From: Clostridiales bacterium Firm_13
Lineage (GTDB): Bacteria > Bacillota > Clostridia > Saccharofermentanales > Saccharofermentanaceae
Direction: 5' to 3'
DNA: 64,000 bases
Assembly: GCA_001603035.1 (NCBI GenBank)
Contig: LVAS01000063.1
Span: forward strand, 186,001 to 250,000
Numbering within the stretch: position 1 is the first letter of the stretch; each line of letters begins with the position of its first letter. This document shows positions 53,732-62,574 of the stretch, piece after piece. The notes beneath the pieces were generated by a model. It had not been told where the DNA came from, did not search any database, and saw nothing but the letters and a program-made list of their open reading frames with translations. The translations under genes and the position numbers were made by a program.

Positions 53732-55429
53732 ATGTTACAACGAATAGACATCAAAAATCTCGCGATCATTCATCAGGCACAATTCGAACCGGGAACTGGT
53801 TTTTCTATTATTACCGGTGAAACGGGCGCGGGCAAATCTCTCTTGATCGATGCTTTGCTCTTGATTCGAGGTGCGAGGTCTTACAAAGATTCGGTGCGAT
53901 CCGGCGCGGAAAGTGCAAGTATCGACGCGATTTTTGATCAGATATCTAATGTTTTTTCGAAATCGGAGATCGAGGATTTTCCTTTTCCCTTTGACTTGGA
54001 AGAAGATACACTGATTCTTTCTCGCGAAGTAAGTGCGGACGGTCGATCGACAGCACGAATTAACGGAAGACTTGTCACCTTGTCGATTCTTCGAGAAATC
54101 GGAGAACGACTTGTCGATATTCACGGTCAGAATGAGCAACAGTCGATCTTTCTTCCGGAACGTCATATTACATTTTTGGATCGATATGCCGGAGACTCCG
54201 TTTCTAAGGCACTTGAAGAATATAAGGAATCGCTCAATAAGTATCGCTCCTGTGTCGAGGAAATTCGAAATTTAGGGGCGGATCCTGCCGAGCGTGAGAG
54301 GCGTTCCGAAGTCCTTTTGTATCAGATTCACGAATTGGAGTCGGCGCGATTTGTCGTCGGCGAAGAAGAGCAGTTAATCGAAAAGAAACGGTTTCTTCAA
54401 CAAGAAAAGAAGATTCGGGAGGGTATTACCGAATGCCTTTTGTCCTTGCGCAACGAAAGATATGACGCTCTGAAGAGTCTTTCGGACGCGCACGGATCGC
54501 TATCCGCGGTCGCCCGGATTGACGATTCGTGGCAAAGTCTCGCGAATGAACTTGAATCCGCGACATTATCCGTATCCGGTGTGCTGTCAGAGATTGAGAA
54601 GCGTATGGAGGAAGAGACAGAAGATGCCGCGCGACTGGAAGAAGTTGTGGATCGATTGGATTTGCTTTACCGTTTCCAATCCAAATATGGTCCGGATATT
54701 CCGGCTTTCTACCGGTATCTGTCTGATGCGCGTACGGAATATGAGACAATAAAAGGCAGCGCAAAACGATTGGAAGTTTTACATCGGCAACGCCAGGAGT
54801 TTGAGAAGGAACTCATGAATCGAGCCGACCTCCTCCATTCGCTGCGAGAAAAGGCCGCCCGCTTGTTATCGGAGGAGATTGGCAGGGAATTATCCGATCT
54901 GGGGATGCCGGGAGCGGTTTTTGCGGTTACTTTTTCGAAACGCCCCAAAGAGCGGTTTTTTTCGAGAACCGGTTACGACAATATTGAATTTGCCTTGTCT
55001 GCGAACCCGGGAGAGCCGCTGAAACCGCTCGCGAAGACAGCATCAGGCGGAGAAGCTTCACGCATTATGCTTGCAATAAAAACGATTCTCGCGTCTGCTG
55101 ACGATATACCCACTCTTGTTTTTGACGAGATTGATACCGGAATATCAGGAAAGACGGCGACTGTCGTCGCGCAAAAAATACAGATTCTGTCAAAAACCCA
55201 TCAGGTCCTTTTGGTTTCACATATGGCGCAAATTGCCGCCGCTGCCGACAGACACTTTCGGATTGAGAAGAAGAACGACGGAGAAAAGACGTTTACAAGC
55301 ATTCAAATTCTGGATCGTGCCGGAAGAGAAGAAGAGATTTCGCGACTTCTTTCCGGAGACATGGAAGATTCCGTGTCTCTCGATCTTGCTTCGAAAATGC
55401 TCGATCGCCCCGGAGTAACGCTTTTGTAA
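53732..55429 (+). CDS. recN: DNA repair protein RecN
   Basis: A 565-residue SMC-like ATPase acting early in double-strand break repair. The N-terminal Walker A is ITGETGAGKSLLIDAL, the long central region is coiled coil, and the C-terminal half has LKPLAKTASGGEASRIM (signature) and LVFDEIDTGISGKTA (Walker B). It lies 9 bases after argR. The convergent RluA-type gene ends only 13 bases downstream on the other strand, with no hairpin between them. Confidence 0.96.
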   Translation: MLQRIDIKNLAIIHQAQFEPGTGFSIITGETGAGKSLLIDALLLIRGARSYKDSVRSGAESASIDAIFDQISNVFSKSEIEDFPFPFDLEEDTLILSREVSADGRSTARINGRLVTLSILREIGERLVDIHGQNEQQSIFLPERHITFLDRYAGDSVSKALEEYKESLNKYRSCVEEIRNLGADPAERERRSEVLLYQIHELESARFVVGEEEQLIEKKRFLQQEKKIREGITECLLSLRNERYDALKSLSDAHGSLSAVARIDDSWQSLANELESATLSVSGVLSEIEKRMEEETEDAARLEEVVDRLDLLYRFQSKYGPDIPAFYRYLSDARTEYETIKGSAKRLEVLHRQRQEFEKELMNRADLLHSLREKAARLLSEEIGRELSDLGMPGAVFAVTFSKRPKERFFSRTGYDNIEFALSANPGEPLKPLAKTASGGEASRIMLAIKTILASADDIPTLVFDEIDTGISGKTATVVAQKIQILSKTHQVLLVSHMAQIAAAADRHFRIEKKNDGEKTFTSIQILDRAGREEEISRLLSGDMEDSVSLDLASKMLDRPGVTLL

Positions 55430-55442
55430 GTTAGCAAGGTTT

Positions 55443-56333
55443 TTACGTGTTGATGAGTTGAGCCATATCTTCGGGCATCGGGCTCATAAAGGTCATTTTC
55501 TCGCCGGTAATCGGGTGCCAGAACGATAAATAACATGCGTGAAGAGCCTGTCTTCCAATTCGTTTATCCATTTCTAAAGACGGAATATTGGGATTCGGAA
55601 AGTCTTGCGAAAAGGGTCCGTAAAGTCCGTCCCCGACCAGCGGATGTCCGAGTGAAAGGGAATGGACTCGAATCTGATGGCAACGTCCCGTCTCCAATTG
55701 AAATTGAACCAGAGAAAGATCCGTGTCCTCTCTGTATCGGAGAACTTTATAGTGGGTAACGGAAGGATGCCCGTCGTCGCGGACCACGCGGATCATAATC
55801 GAGTTATCCGCTCGCCCGATTGGTTCTCTGATCGTGCCTTCCTCCGGTTGAAGGTGGCCGTGAACGATGGCCAAGTATTTTTTCTCCATCGGCATCGAGA
55901 TAATCCGGTGATGTGCATAACCATTTTTTGCGATGACAATTAATCCGCTCGTTTCACGGTCGAGACGCATAACAGGGTTTAGCGGAGACGAGGATAAGCG
56001 TTGAATGAGGGAATCATCCATATGCTGCCAAGAAGGGTGGGTTACGAGGTTCCCCGGCTTTTCACATACGATGATCCAATCATCATCATACAAAATCGGT
56101 ATTTTGCAATCTTCCCGAATTCGCGGAATCTCGCTCTCGTCAGAATACTCTGCAATGACTTCATCATTCACATGTAAAGGAGATTTCATTCGCGTCGGGT
56201 TCCCGTTGACAAGAAGAGAACCGTAAAGACGGATCCGCTTAACAAGAAGTCCGGACATTCCGAATCTTGATTTCAAAATCGCATATGCGGGAATATTATC
56301 TTCATCCGGATTCACTCGGAAGGAAATTTTCAT
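55443..56333 (-). CDS. RluA-family pseudouridine synthase
   Basis: A 296-residue pseudouridine synthase. An N-terminal S4-like region (LVKRIRLYGSLLVNG) is followed by the catalytic motif MRLDRETSGLIVIAK, whose Asp attacks the uridine, and by the later LETGRCHQIRVH segment of the RluA group. The target could be 23S rRNA or tRNA; the exact site cannot be told. A second gene of this type begins at the right edge (63904), which resembles RluD more closely. Promoter at 56383 on the minus strand. Confidence 0.9.
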   Translation of the reverse strand: MKISFRVNPDEDNIPAYAILKSRFGMSGLLVKRIRLYGSLLVNGNPTRMKSPLHVNDEVIAEYSDESEIPRIREDCKIPILYDDDWIIVCEKPGNLVTHPSWQHMDDSLIQRLSSSPLNPVMRLDRETSGLIVIAKNGYAHHRIISMPMEKKYLAIVHGHLQPEEGTIREPIGRADNSIMIRVVRDDGHPSVTHYKVLRYREDTDLSLVQFQLETGRCHQIRVHSLSLGHPLVGDGLYGPFSQDFPNPNIPSLEMDKRIGRQALHACYLSFWHPITGEKMTFMSPMPEDMAQLINT

Positions 56334-56382
56334 TTTTTAGCCCTCGCTCCGTTTTTTACGTCAATTCCAATGCGATTTGATC

Positions 56383-56411
56383 ATTATACCGTACTAATTT
56401 TCATTTGACAG
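56383..56411 (-). promoter_or_regulatory. Promoter of the RluA-type gene
   Basis: On the minus strand CTGTCA and TATAAT are separated by 17 bases, about 50 bases before the start. The same bases hold a TTGACA on the plus strand (56405-56410), a possible -35 for the divergent hydrogenase operon, although no good -10 follows it. The rest of the 222-base gap shows no further element. Confidence 0.55.
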
Positions 56412-56555
56412 CACAACGCCCTCAAATGATTTTCAAGATAGCGGTTTCTAGCACAAAATCAGCACAAACATCGAAAAGTGGCTTGTTTTTTCCTGTTTTG
56501 GAATTGAGCCTCTGTTTCTTTCATGATATTCTACGGGTTGGGAGGTGAGTCAACT

Positions 56556-57047
56556 GTGGGAAAAACAAAAATGACTCCAGAAGAAATGAGTGCGAAACTC
56601 GATGCCGTACTGGCTACTCACAAGGGTGAAGGTCAAAAGGCTTTGATGTCGACATTGCAGCAAGCACAAGGTATTTATGGATATCTTCCGCTTCCAGTCC
56701 AGAAAAAAGTGGCAGAAGCTCTCGATCTATCCGTAGCCGAAGTTTACGGCGTCATTTCTTTCTATTCATTTTTCTCTTTGAAACCAAAGGGTGAGACGGT
56801 ATTCACTGTCTGCCTAGGCACCGCTTGTTATGTCAAAGGAGCGCAGGCGCTCCTCGAAAAAATCGAAGAGAGTATCGGGGTTTCTTCGGGAGACGTCACG
56901 AAGGACGGGAAGTATTCGATCAGTGCCTGCCGATGCGTAGGAGCGTGCGGACTTGCCCCTGTCATTCTTGTGAATGAGGATGTTTACGGGCGGCTGACGC
57001 CGGAAGAATTGCCCGCGATTATCGCCAAATATAAGGAGGCCGACTAA
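56556..57047 (+). CDS. hydC: NAD-linked [FeFe] hydrogenase, NuoE-like subunit
   Basis: A 163-residue thioredoxin-fold [2Fe-2S] protein like NuoE, the smallest subunit of bifurcating [FeFe] hydrogenases. The cluster cysteines lie in TVCLGTACYVKGA and SACRCVGACGLAPVI. GTG 56556 is the chosen start because GGAGGTGAG lies at the right distance; an in-frame ATG at 56523 lies before that site. In the complex it passes electrons between the flavin of HydB and partner clusters. It is followed after one base by hydB. Confidence 0.94.
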   Translation: MGKTKMTPEEMSAKLDAVLATHKGEGQKALMSTLQQAQGIYGYLPLPVQKKVAEALDLSVAEVYGVISFYSFFSLKPKGETVFTVCLGTACYVKGAQALLEKIEESIGVSSGDVTKDGKYSISACRCVGACGLAPVILVNEDVYGRLTPEELPAIIAKYKEAD

Positions 57048-57048
57048 G

Positions 57049-58857
57049 ATGGATTTATTTCGCGCACACGTGCTTGTCTGCTGCGGAACGGGTTGTACAT
57101 CTTCCAGTTCCCCTCGAATTATGGAACAGTTCGATCAACTTCTTCCCCAATTTGGCCTAGATAAGGAGATTAAAGTTGTGAAGACGGGCTGTTTCGGACT
57201 ATGTGCCGAAGGTCCCGTCGTCGTGATTTACCCTGAAGGCGTAATGTACTATCGCGTTTCGCCGGATGACGTAAAAGAGATTATCAGCGAGCATCTGTTA
57301 AAGGGCCGTTATGTACATCGTCTTATGACAATGGCCGTCGCTTCCGGTTCCGCCGCAAGCGGTTCATTTGCTGCCGAGGACAATTCTTTCTTTTCGAAAC
57401 AGCTTCGTATTGCGCTCCGTAATTGCGGCGTTATCAATCCGGAAAAGATAGAAGAGTATATTGCGCATGACGGCTACGCGGCTCTCGGATCCATCCTTAC
57501 AGAGAAGAGGGATCCCTTCGAGATCATTCAAGCGATCAAAGCATCCGGTTTGCGCGGTCGTGGAGGCGGCGGATTCCCGACAGGCAACAAATGGGAATTT
57601 GCGGCGAAGGTCCAAAATGATACGAAATATGTCTGCTGTAATGCGGACGAAGGAGATCCCGGCGCTTTTATGGATCGATCGATCCTGGAGGGTGACCCGC
57701 ACAGTGTTATTGAGGCGATGACGATTGCCGGTTATTGTATCGGCGCCCATCAGGGGTATGTCTATGTTCGCGCCGAATATCCGATCGCAGTCGAACGCCT
57801 TCAAATCGCGATTAATCAGGCGAGAGAATACGGACTACTCGGCGAGAATATTTTTGACTCCGGATTTGACTTTGATCTTGACATTCGTCTCGGTGCAGGC
57901 GCTTTTGTGTGCGGCGAAGAGACGGCGCTCATGCGATCGATCGAAGGAAAGCGCGGCAATCCGACGCCCAGACCGCCGTTCCCCGCGGTCAAGGGACTTT
58001 TTGGGAAACCGACGATTCTGAACAACGTAGAAACCTACGCAAATATTCCGGTGATTCTCCGAAAGGGTGCCGACTGGTTTGCGTCGATCGGTACGGAAAA
58101 GTCAAAGGGGACGAAAGTTTTCGCTTTAGGCGGCAAGGTCAACAACGTTGGTCTTGTTGAAATTCCGATGGGGACAACCGTAAGAGAGATCGTCTTCGAT
58201 ATCGGCGGCGGCATTCCTAAGAATAAGGCATTCAAAGCGGTTCAGACCGGCGGACCTTCCGGCGGCTGTATTCCCGCATCTCTTCTGGATACTCCGATCG
58301 ACTATGATAATCTCATTGCTGTCGGATCGATGATGGGATCGGGCGGAATGATTGTCATGGACGAAGATACCTGTATGGTTGACATCGCAAAATTCTTCCT
58401 GGAGTTTACGGTGGATGAATCCTGCGGGAAGTGTTCTCCTTGTCGAATCGGAACAAAGAGAATGTACGAGATTCTTTCTAAAATTACCGACGGCACGGGA
58501 ACAATGGATGACATTAAAGCGCTCGAAGAGGTCGCACTTGCACTCAAAAACGGATCTCTTTGCGCACTCGGACAGACAGCCGCCAATCCGATTCTCTCCA
58601 CGCTTCATCATTTCCGCGACGAATACATCGAACATGTTGTCGACAAGAAGTGCCGTTGTCATGTTTGTAAGGGATTAACGCAGTATTACATCGAACCGGA
58701 TCTTTGCAAGAAATGCAGTCTTTGTGCGAAGAAGTGCCCGGTCGGTTGTATTTCGGGTGTTGTCGGGAAAGAGACGTATGTCATTAATCCCGATGCCTGT
58801 ATCAAATGCGGGGCCTGCATGGACGCTTGCAAATTCAAGGCTGTTGTGAAGAAATAA
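57049..58857 (+). CDS. hydB: NAD-linked [FeFe] hydrogenase, NuoF-like flavin subunit
   Basis: A 602-residue subunit holding FMN and the NAD(H) site. Domain order: N-terminal thioredoxin-like [2Fe-2S] part (HVLVCCGTGCTS and VVKTGCFGLCAEGPV), then the NuoF core with GLRGRGGGGFPTGNKW (FMN/NAD glycine loop) and CCNADEGDPGAFMDR, then a [4Fe-4S] motif SCGKCSPCRIGTKRM with a fourth Cys later, and a C-terminal ferredoxin with two [4Fe-4S] motifs (CKKCSLCAKKC and CIKCGACMDACKF). This is the layout of the bifurcating type HydB. Bifurcation of electrons from NADH and reduced ferredoxin to H2 is inferred from the family. AAGGAGG precedes the start. Confidence 0.96.
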   Translation: MDLFRAHVLVCCGTGCTSSSSPRIMEQFDQLLPQFGLDKEIKVVKTGCFGLCAEGPVVVIYPEGVMYYRVSPDDVKEIISEHLLKGRYVHRLMTMAVASGSAASGSFAAEDNSFFSKQLRIALRNCGVINPEKIEEYIAHDGYAALGSILTEKRDPFEIIQAIKASGLRGRGGGGFPTGNKWEFAAKVQNDTKYVCCNADEGDPGAFMDRSILEGDPHSVIEAMTIAGYCIGAHQGYVYVRAEYPIAVERLQIAINQAREYGLLGENIFDSGFDFDLDIRLGAGAFVCGEETALMRSIEGKRGNPTPRPPFPAVKGLFGKPTILNNVETYANIPVILRKGADWFASIGTEKSKGTKVFALGGKVNNVGLVEIPMGTTVREIVFDIGGGIPKNKAFKAVQTGGPSGGCIPASLLDTPIDYDNLIAVGSMMGSGGMIVMDEDTCMVDIAKFFLEFTVDESCGKCSPCRIGTKRMYEILSKITDGTGTMDDIKALEEVALALKNGSLCALGQTAANPILSTLHHFRDEYIEHVVDKKCRCHVCKGLTQYYIEPDLCKKCSLCAKKCPVGCISGVVGKETYVINPDACIKCGACMDACKFKAVVKK

Positions 58858-58903
58858 GCGACGGAATTATTAACGTCGTTTCCGAAAAGGAGTGTGACAA
58901 ATA

Positions 58904-60670
58904 GTGAGCATGGTCAACTTAACCATCGATGGTGTGTCGGTCAGCGTACCCGCCACATATACGGTCTTGGAAGCCGCACGTAAAGCGGGCGTAAAGATCC
59001 CGACCCTTTGCTATCTTAAAGGCGTTAACGTCGCCGGCGCTTGCCGTGTGTGTCTTGTCGAAATCGAAAAGGCGAGAGCTCTTGCTGCGGCTTGTGTAAT
59101 GCCAGTATCGGAGGGCATGGTCGTTCATACCAACAGCCCCAAGGTGCGCGCCACAAGAAAATCGACTCTTGAGATGATTCTTTCCGATCACAATCGCGAT
59201 TGTCTTTCTTGTATCCGGAATCGCAATTGCGAATTACAGACTCTTGCCGATGAATATTCGATTCGGAAGATCACTTTTGAAGGGGAGAAGAGTCCTTCCG
59301 TCTACGACGACAAGTCGTTTTCCATCGTTCGGGACGGAAGCAAGTGCATTAAGTGCGGCAGGTGCGTCGCTGCCTGTAACAAGCAATCGATCGGTGTCCT
59401 TTCGTTCTTAAATCGCGGATTTTCTACAAGTATAGGCCCCGCATATGACGTTTCGATGGCCGATGCGCCTTGCATTTATTGCGGTCAGTGCATCATCGCG
59501 TGTCCTGTCGGCGCACTTCACGAAAAGGAAGAATCCGAAAAAGTTTGGGATGCGATTCAGGACCCGACGAAGCACGTTGTCATGCAAGTAGCGCCCGCTG
59601 TTCGCGCTGCAATCGGAGAAGAATTCGGCTTGCCCTACGGCACGCGTGTTACGGGCAAGCTCTTTGCTGCGATGCGCAGGCTCGGTGTCGACAAACTTTA
59701 CGATACCAATTTTGGCGCTGACCTTACGATTATTGAAGAGGGGAATGAGCTATTGAACCGAATCAATAACGGCGGCGTTCTGCCAATGATTACTTCCTGC
59801 TCTCCGGGATGGATTCGCTTCTGTGAATTCTATTATCCGGAATTTATTCCGAATCTTTCGTCCTGTAAGTCGCCGCATCAAATGGAAGGCGCACTTATTA
59901 AGTCGTATTACGCAGAGAAGAAGGGGATTGATCCGCAAACGATTGTAACGGTTTCCGTAATGCCCTGTACTTCCAAAAAGACGGAAGCCTCTCGCGAGCA
60001 ACACCAAAATACAGACGGTCTACGCGACGTGGATATCGTTTTGACGACGAGAGAATTGGCCCGTATGATTCGTGAGGCCGGAATCGACTTCTGCAATTTG
60101 CCCGACGAAGGACCCGATATGGATTTGATGGGCGAATATACCGGTGCGGGCGTCATTTTCGGCGCAACAGGCGGAGTTATGGAAGCGGCACTTCGAACCG
60201 TCGCGGATATCCTGGAAGACAAAGATCTTCCGACCTTTGAGTACAAATCCGTTCGCGGAGTCGCTGCCGGAATCAAGGAAGCGGAATTGACCTTAAACGG
60301 CAAGCAGATCCGCGTAGCGGTTGCACACAGCACCGCTTCCGCTAGGAAGCTTCTTGACTCTATTCGCGAAGGAACGGCTCCCTCGTATACATTCATTGAA
60401 ATCATGGGATGCGACGGCGGATGTGTATGCGGCGGCGGTCAGCCCCAGGTGCCGGCGCAAGACCTCATGGATATTGATATTCGCGCCGAACGTGCGAAGG
60501 CTCTTTATGAAGAAGATACGGTTATGCCCGAGCGGAAGAGCCATAAAAATGCAGAGATTATGAAGCTATATAAGGACTATCTCGGAGAACCGAATGGTCA
60601 CCTGGCGCATGAACTTCTACATACGCACTATTCACCGCGTGAAATCTATCCGGACTCTTTAGCTGAATAA
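58904..60670 (+). CDS. hydA: NAD-linked [FeFe] hydrogenase, catalytic subunit
   Basis: A 588-residue hydrogenase. Cluster motifs in order: plant-type [2Fe-2S] (C36, C47, C50, C64), His-ligated [4Fe-4S] (H96, C100, C103, C109), two ferredoxin [4Fe-4S] motifs (C148-C158 and C190-C200), then the H-cluster domain: TSCSPGW at 297-303, MPCTSKKTE at 353-361 with C355-equivalent, GATGGVMEAALR, and EIMGCDGGCVCGGGQP at 499-514. The first motif has Ser where clostridial CpI has a second Cys; a Cys at 321 (SCKSP) is where CpI has Ala. GTG 58904 follows AAAGGAG; ATG 58910 is an alternative. With hydC and hydB it forms a trimeric enzyme; HydEFG maturases are elsewhere. Confidence 0.95.
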   Translation: MSMVNLTIDGVSVSVPATYTVLEAARKAGVKIPTLCYLKGVNVAGACRVCLVEIEKARALAAACVMPVSEGMVVHTNSPKVRATRKSTLEMILSDHNRDCLSCIRNRNCELQTLADEYSIRKITFEGEKSPSVYDDKSFSIVRDGSKCIKCGRCVAACNKQSIGVLSFLNRGFSTSIGPAYDVSMADAPCIYCGQCIIACPVGALHEKEESEKVWDAIQDPTKHVVMQVAPAVRAAIGEEFGLPYGTRVTGKLFAAMRRLGVDKLYDTNFGADLTIIEEGNELLNRINNGGVLPMITSCSPGWIRFCEFYYPEFIPNLSSCKSPHQMEGALIKSYYAEKKGIDPQTIVTVSVMPCTSKKTEASREQHQNTDGLRDVDIVLTTRELARMIREAGIDFCNLPDEGPDMDLMGEYTGAGVIFGATGGVMEAALRTVADILEDKDLPTFEYKSVRGVAAGIKEAELTLNGKQIRVAVAHSTASARKLLDSIREGTAPSYTFIEIMGCDGGCVCGGGQPQVPAQDLMDIDIRAERAKALYEEDTVMPERKSHKNAEIMKLYKDYLGEPNGHLAHELLHTHYSPREIYPDSLAE

Positions 60671-60682
60671 CATTTTTGGAAG

Positions 60683-60722
60683 GAGGGTGTCTCACGAAAG
60701 AATCGAGAGACACCCTCTTTTT
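60683..60722 (+). terminator. Terminator of the hydrogenase operon
   Basis: GAGGGTGTCTC and GAGACACCCTC form a perfect 11-bp stem around a 13-base loop followed by TTTTT. It lies just after hydA. Confidence 0.93.
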
Positions 60723-60794
60723 GTTATGGCTACTTGATTCTTTCTCTTTGTTTCGACAAATTCTTTGTTTGATAAGGCAAAACGAACAAAAGAG

Positions 60795-60824
60795 TTGACA
60801 TTTTGAACGAATCATTATTACAAT
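60795..60824 (+). promoter_or_regulatory. rny promoter
   Basis: A perfect TTGACA and TACAAT are separated by 18 bases, 61 bases before the rny start region. It is the best -35 box in the window apart from the argG promoter. Confidence 0.75.
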
Positions 60825-60884
60825 GGTCTAGTGCTTATTCATAATTTGTACGTAAATATGCAACTTGAAAACTGAATACTGGGG

Positions 60885-62456
60885 GTGAGTACCATAGACT
60901 GGTTAGCATTAATTGCTGGTCTGGCGGCGGGCCTTGTTATCGGTGGACTTGCTGTTGTTTTTTATTTTCGCAAAGGATTGTCCGCGCGGCAGAAAAAACT
61001 GCAGGAAGATATCGTAAAGGCTGAGGCAGATGCCGAGAAACTTGTCGGCGAAGCGCAGAAGACCGCCGAGAGCAGAAAACGTGAATTGCTTCTTCAGGCA
61101 AAGGAAGAGATTACCAAGGCCAAGGTGGAACTTGAACGCGATGTGCGTGAGAGAAAAGCTGAATTGACCAAGGAACGTCACAGACTCGACCAAAAAGAAG
61201 AAGTTCTCGACAAAAAATTGGAAACGCTCGAACAAAAAGAGGACGCACTGGAATCAAGAGTGAGCGACGTTCTCGCGATGGAAGAGCATGCCAGAGATCT
61301 GGAGCGCCAGAAAGTTACGGAACTCGAGAGAATCTCGAATCTAACCGTAGAAGACGCGCGCAATCTGGTCCTGGAACAGGCCCGACTCGAGTACAGCCAT
61401 GACATGGCTGCTATGTTAAAGCAAATGGAAGAACAGACGAAGGAAGAAGCGGACCGCAAGGCCAAGGACATCATTGTCAGTTCGATCCAGCGTTATGCTT
61501 CGGATTATGTCTCTGAAGTTACGGTATCGGTGGTATCTTTACCGAACGATGAGATGAAGGGGCGAATTATCGGTCGTGAAGGAAGAAATATCCGTGCGAT
61601 CGAGACAATCACGGGTGTCGATCTGATTATTGACGATACTCCGGAAGCGGTCATTCTTTCAAGTTTTGATCCGATCCGACGTGAAATCGCCAGATTGACC
61701 ATCGAGAAATTGATCGTAGACGGAAGAATTCATCCGGCTCGTATCGAAGAGATGGCGCAGAAGGCAAAGAAGGAAATCGCGCAAACCATCAAACAGGAAG
61801 GCGAGCGCGCTGCATTTGACACGGGAATTGTTGGTCTTCATCCGGAGATCATCCGGTATCTTGGACGACTTCGCTATCGTACGAGTTACGGACAGAACGT
61901 ACTCCAGCATTCCATTGAAGTGTGCTGGTTGACCGGAATGATGGCTTCGGAACTTGGTTTGGATGTTACGCTGGCCAAACGTGCCGGACTGCTTCACGAT
62001 ATCGGCAAATCAGCCGATTTTGAAATGGAAGGTTCGCACATTGAGCTCGGTGCTGACATCGCTCGACGTTATAAGGAATCGAATGAGGTTATCAACGCAA
62101 TTCAGGCACACCACGGTGACGTGGAGCCAGAGACGTTGATCGCTGTTTTGGTTGCGGCAGCCGATGCCATATCCGCTGCAAGACCCGGAGCGCGACGTGA
62201 GAATCTGGAAACTTATATCAAGAGAATTCAGAAACTCGAAGAGATTGCGACAAGTTTTGAAGGCGTAGAGAAGTCTTATGCCATTCAAGCAGGTCGCGAA
62301 ATTCGCGTAATGGTTATTCCGGAGATCGTTTCCGATCCGGACATGATTCTAAAGGCCAGAGAGATATGCAAGAAAATCGAAGAGGAACTCGACTATCCCG
62401 GACAAATTAAGGTCAATATCATTCGTGAGACCCGTGCGTCCGAGTATGCGAAGTAG
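60885..62456 (+). CDS. rny: Ribonuclease Y
   Basis: A 523-residue membrane-anchored endoribonuclease, the main starter of mRNA decay in many Firmicutes. One N-terminal helix (about 5-27) is followed by a long charged coiled coil (30-190), a KH domain ([16 protein letters not shown] and [16 protein letters not shown]) and an HD domain with HSIEV and LLHDIGKS, whose His-Asp pair binds metal. The annotated start is GTG 60885, but that codon is embedded in GGGGGTGAG, a near-perfect ribosome site; a start at ATA 60894, spaced correctly after it, is conceivable. ymdB follows after a terminator, the conserved rny-ymdB order. Confidence 0.96.
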   Translation: MSTIDWLALIAGLAAGLVIGGLAVVFYFRKGLSARQKKLQEDIVKAEADAEKLVGEAQKTAESRKRELLLQAKEEITKAKVELERDVRERKAELTKERHRLDQKEEVLDKKLETLEQKEDALESRVSDVLAMEEHARDLERQKVTELERISNLTVEDARNLVLEQARLEYSHDMAAMLKQMEEQTKEEADRKAKDIIVSSIQRYASDYVSEVTVSVVSLPNDEMKGRIIGREGRNIRAIETITGVDLIIDDTPEAVILSSFDPIRREIARLTIEKLIVDGRIHPARIEEMAQKAKKEIAQTIKQEGERAAFDTGIVGLHPEIIRYLGRLRYRTSYGQNVLQHSIEVCWLTGMMASELGLDVTLAKRAGLLHDIGKSADFEMEGSHIELGADIARRYKESNEVINAIQAHHGDVEPETLIAVLVAAADAISAARPGARRENLETYIKRIQKLEEIATSFEGVEKSYAIQAGREIRVMVIPEIVSDPDMILKAREICKKIEEELDYPGQIKVNIIRETRASEYAK

Positions 62457-62490
62457 AGTCCTTCCGACAGTTTCCTTTCAAACACAAATA

Positions 62491-62534
62491 AGCGTTCCAT
62501 CGCTTCTTCACGAAGCAGATGGAACGCTTTTTTT
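62491..62534 (+). terminator. Terminator after rny
   Basis: AGCGTTCCATC and GATGGAACGCT form an 11-bp stem enclosing an inner GCTTC/GAAGC stem, followed by seven T residues. It separates rny from ymdB, which therefore needs its own promoter. Confidence 0.93.
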
Positions 62535-62548
62535 ATGGTAGAATAAAG

Positions 62549-62554
62549 TATAAT
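62549..62554 (+). promoter_or_regulatory. Possible ymdB -10 box
   Basis: A perfect TATAAT lies 15 bases after the rny terminator and 21 bases before the ymdB start. The -35 position falls in the terminator's T-tract, with poor match. Confidence 0.45.
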
Positions 62555-62574
62555 TTTCTTTTACGGGGGTGACC

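Noticed and set aside
56334-56555. A hidden small RNA or Rex operator upstream of the hydrogenase genes
   Set aside because: No TTGTTAA-type palindrome or stable structure with terminator was found; only a promoter on the minus strand is supported.
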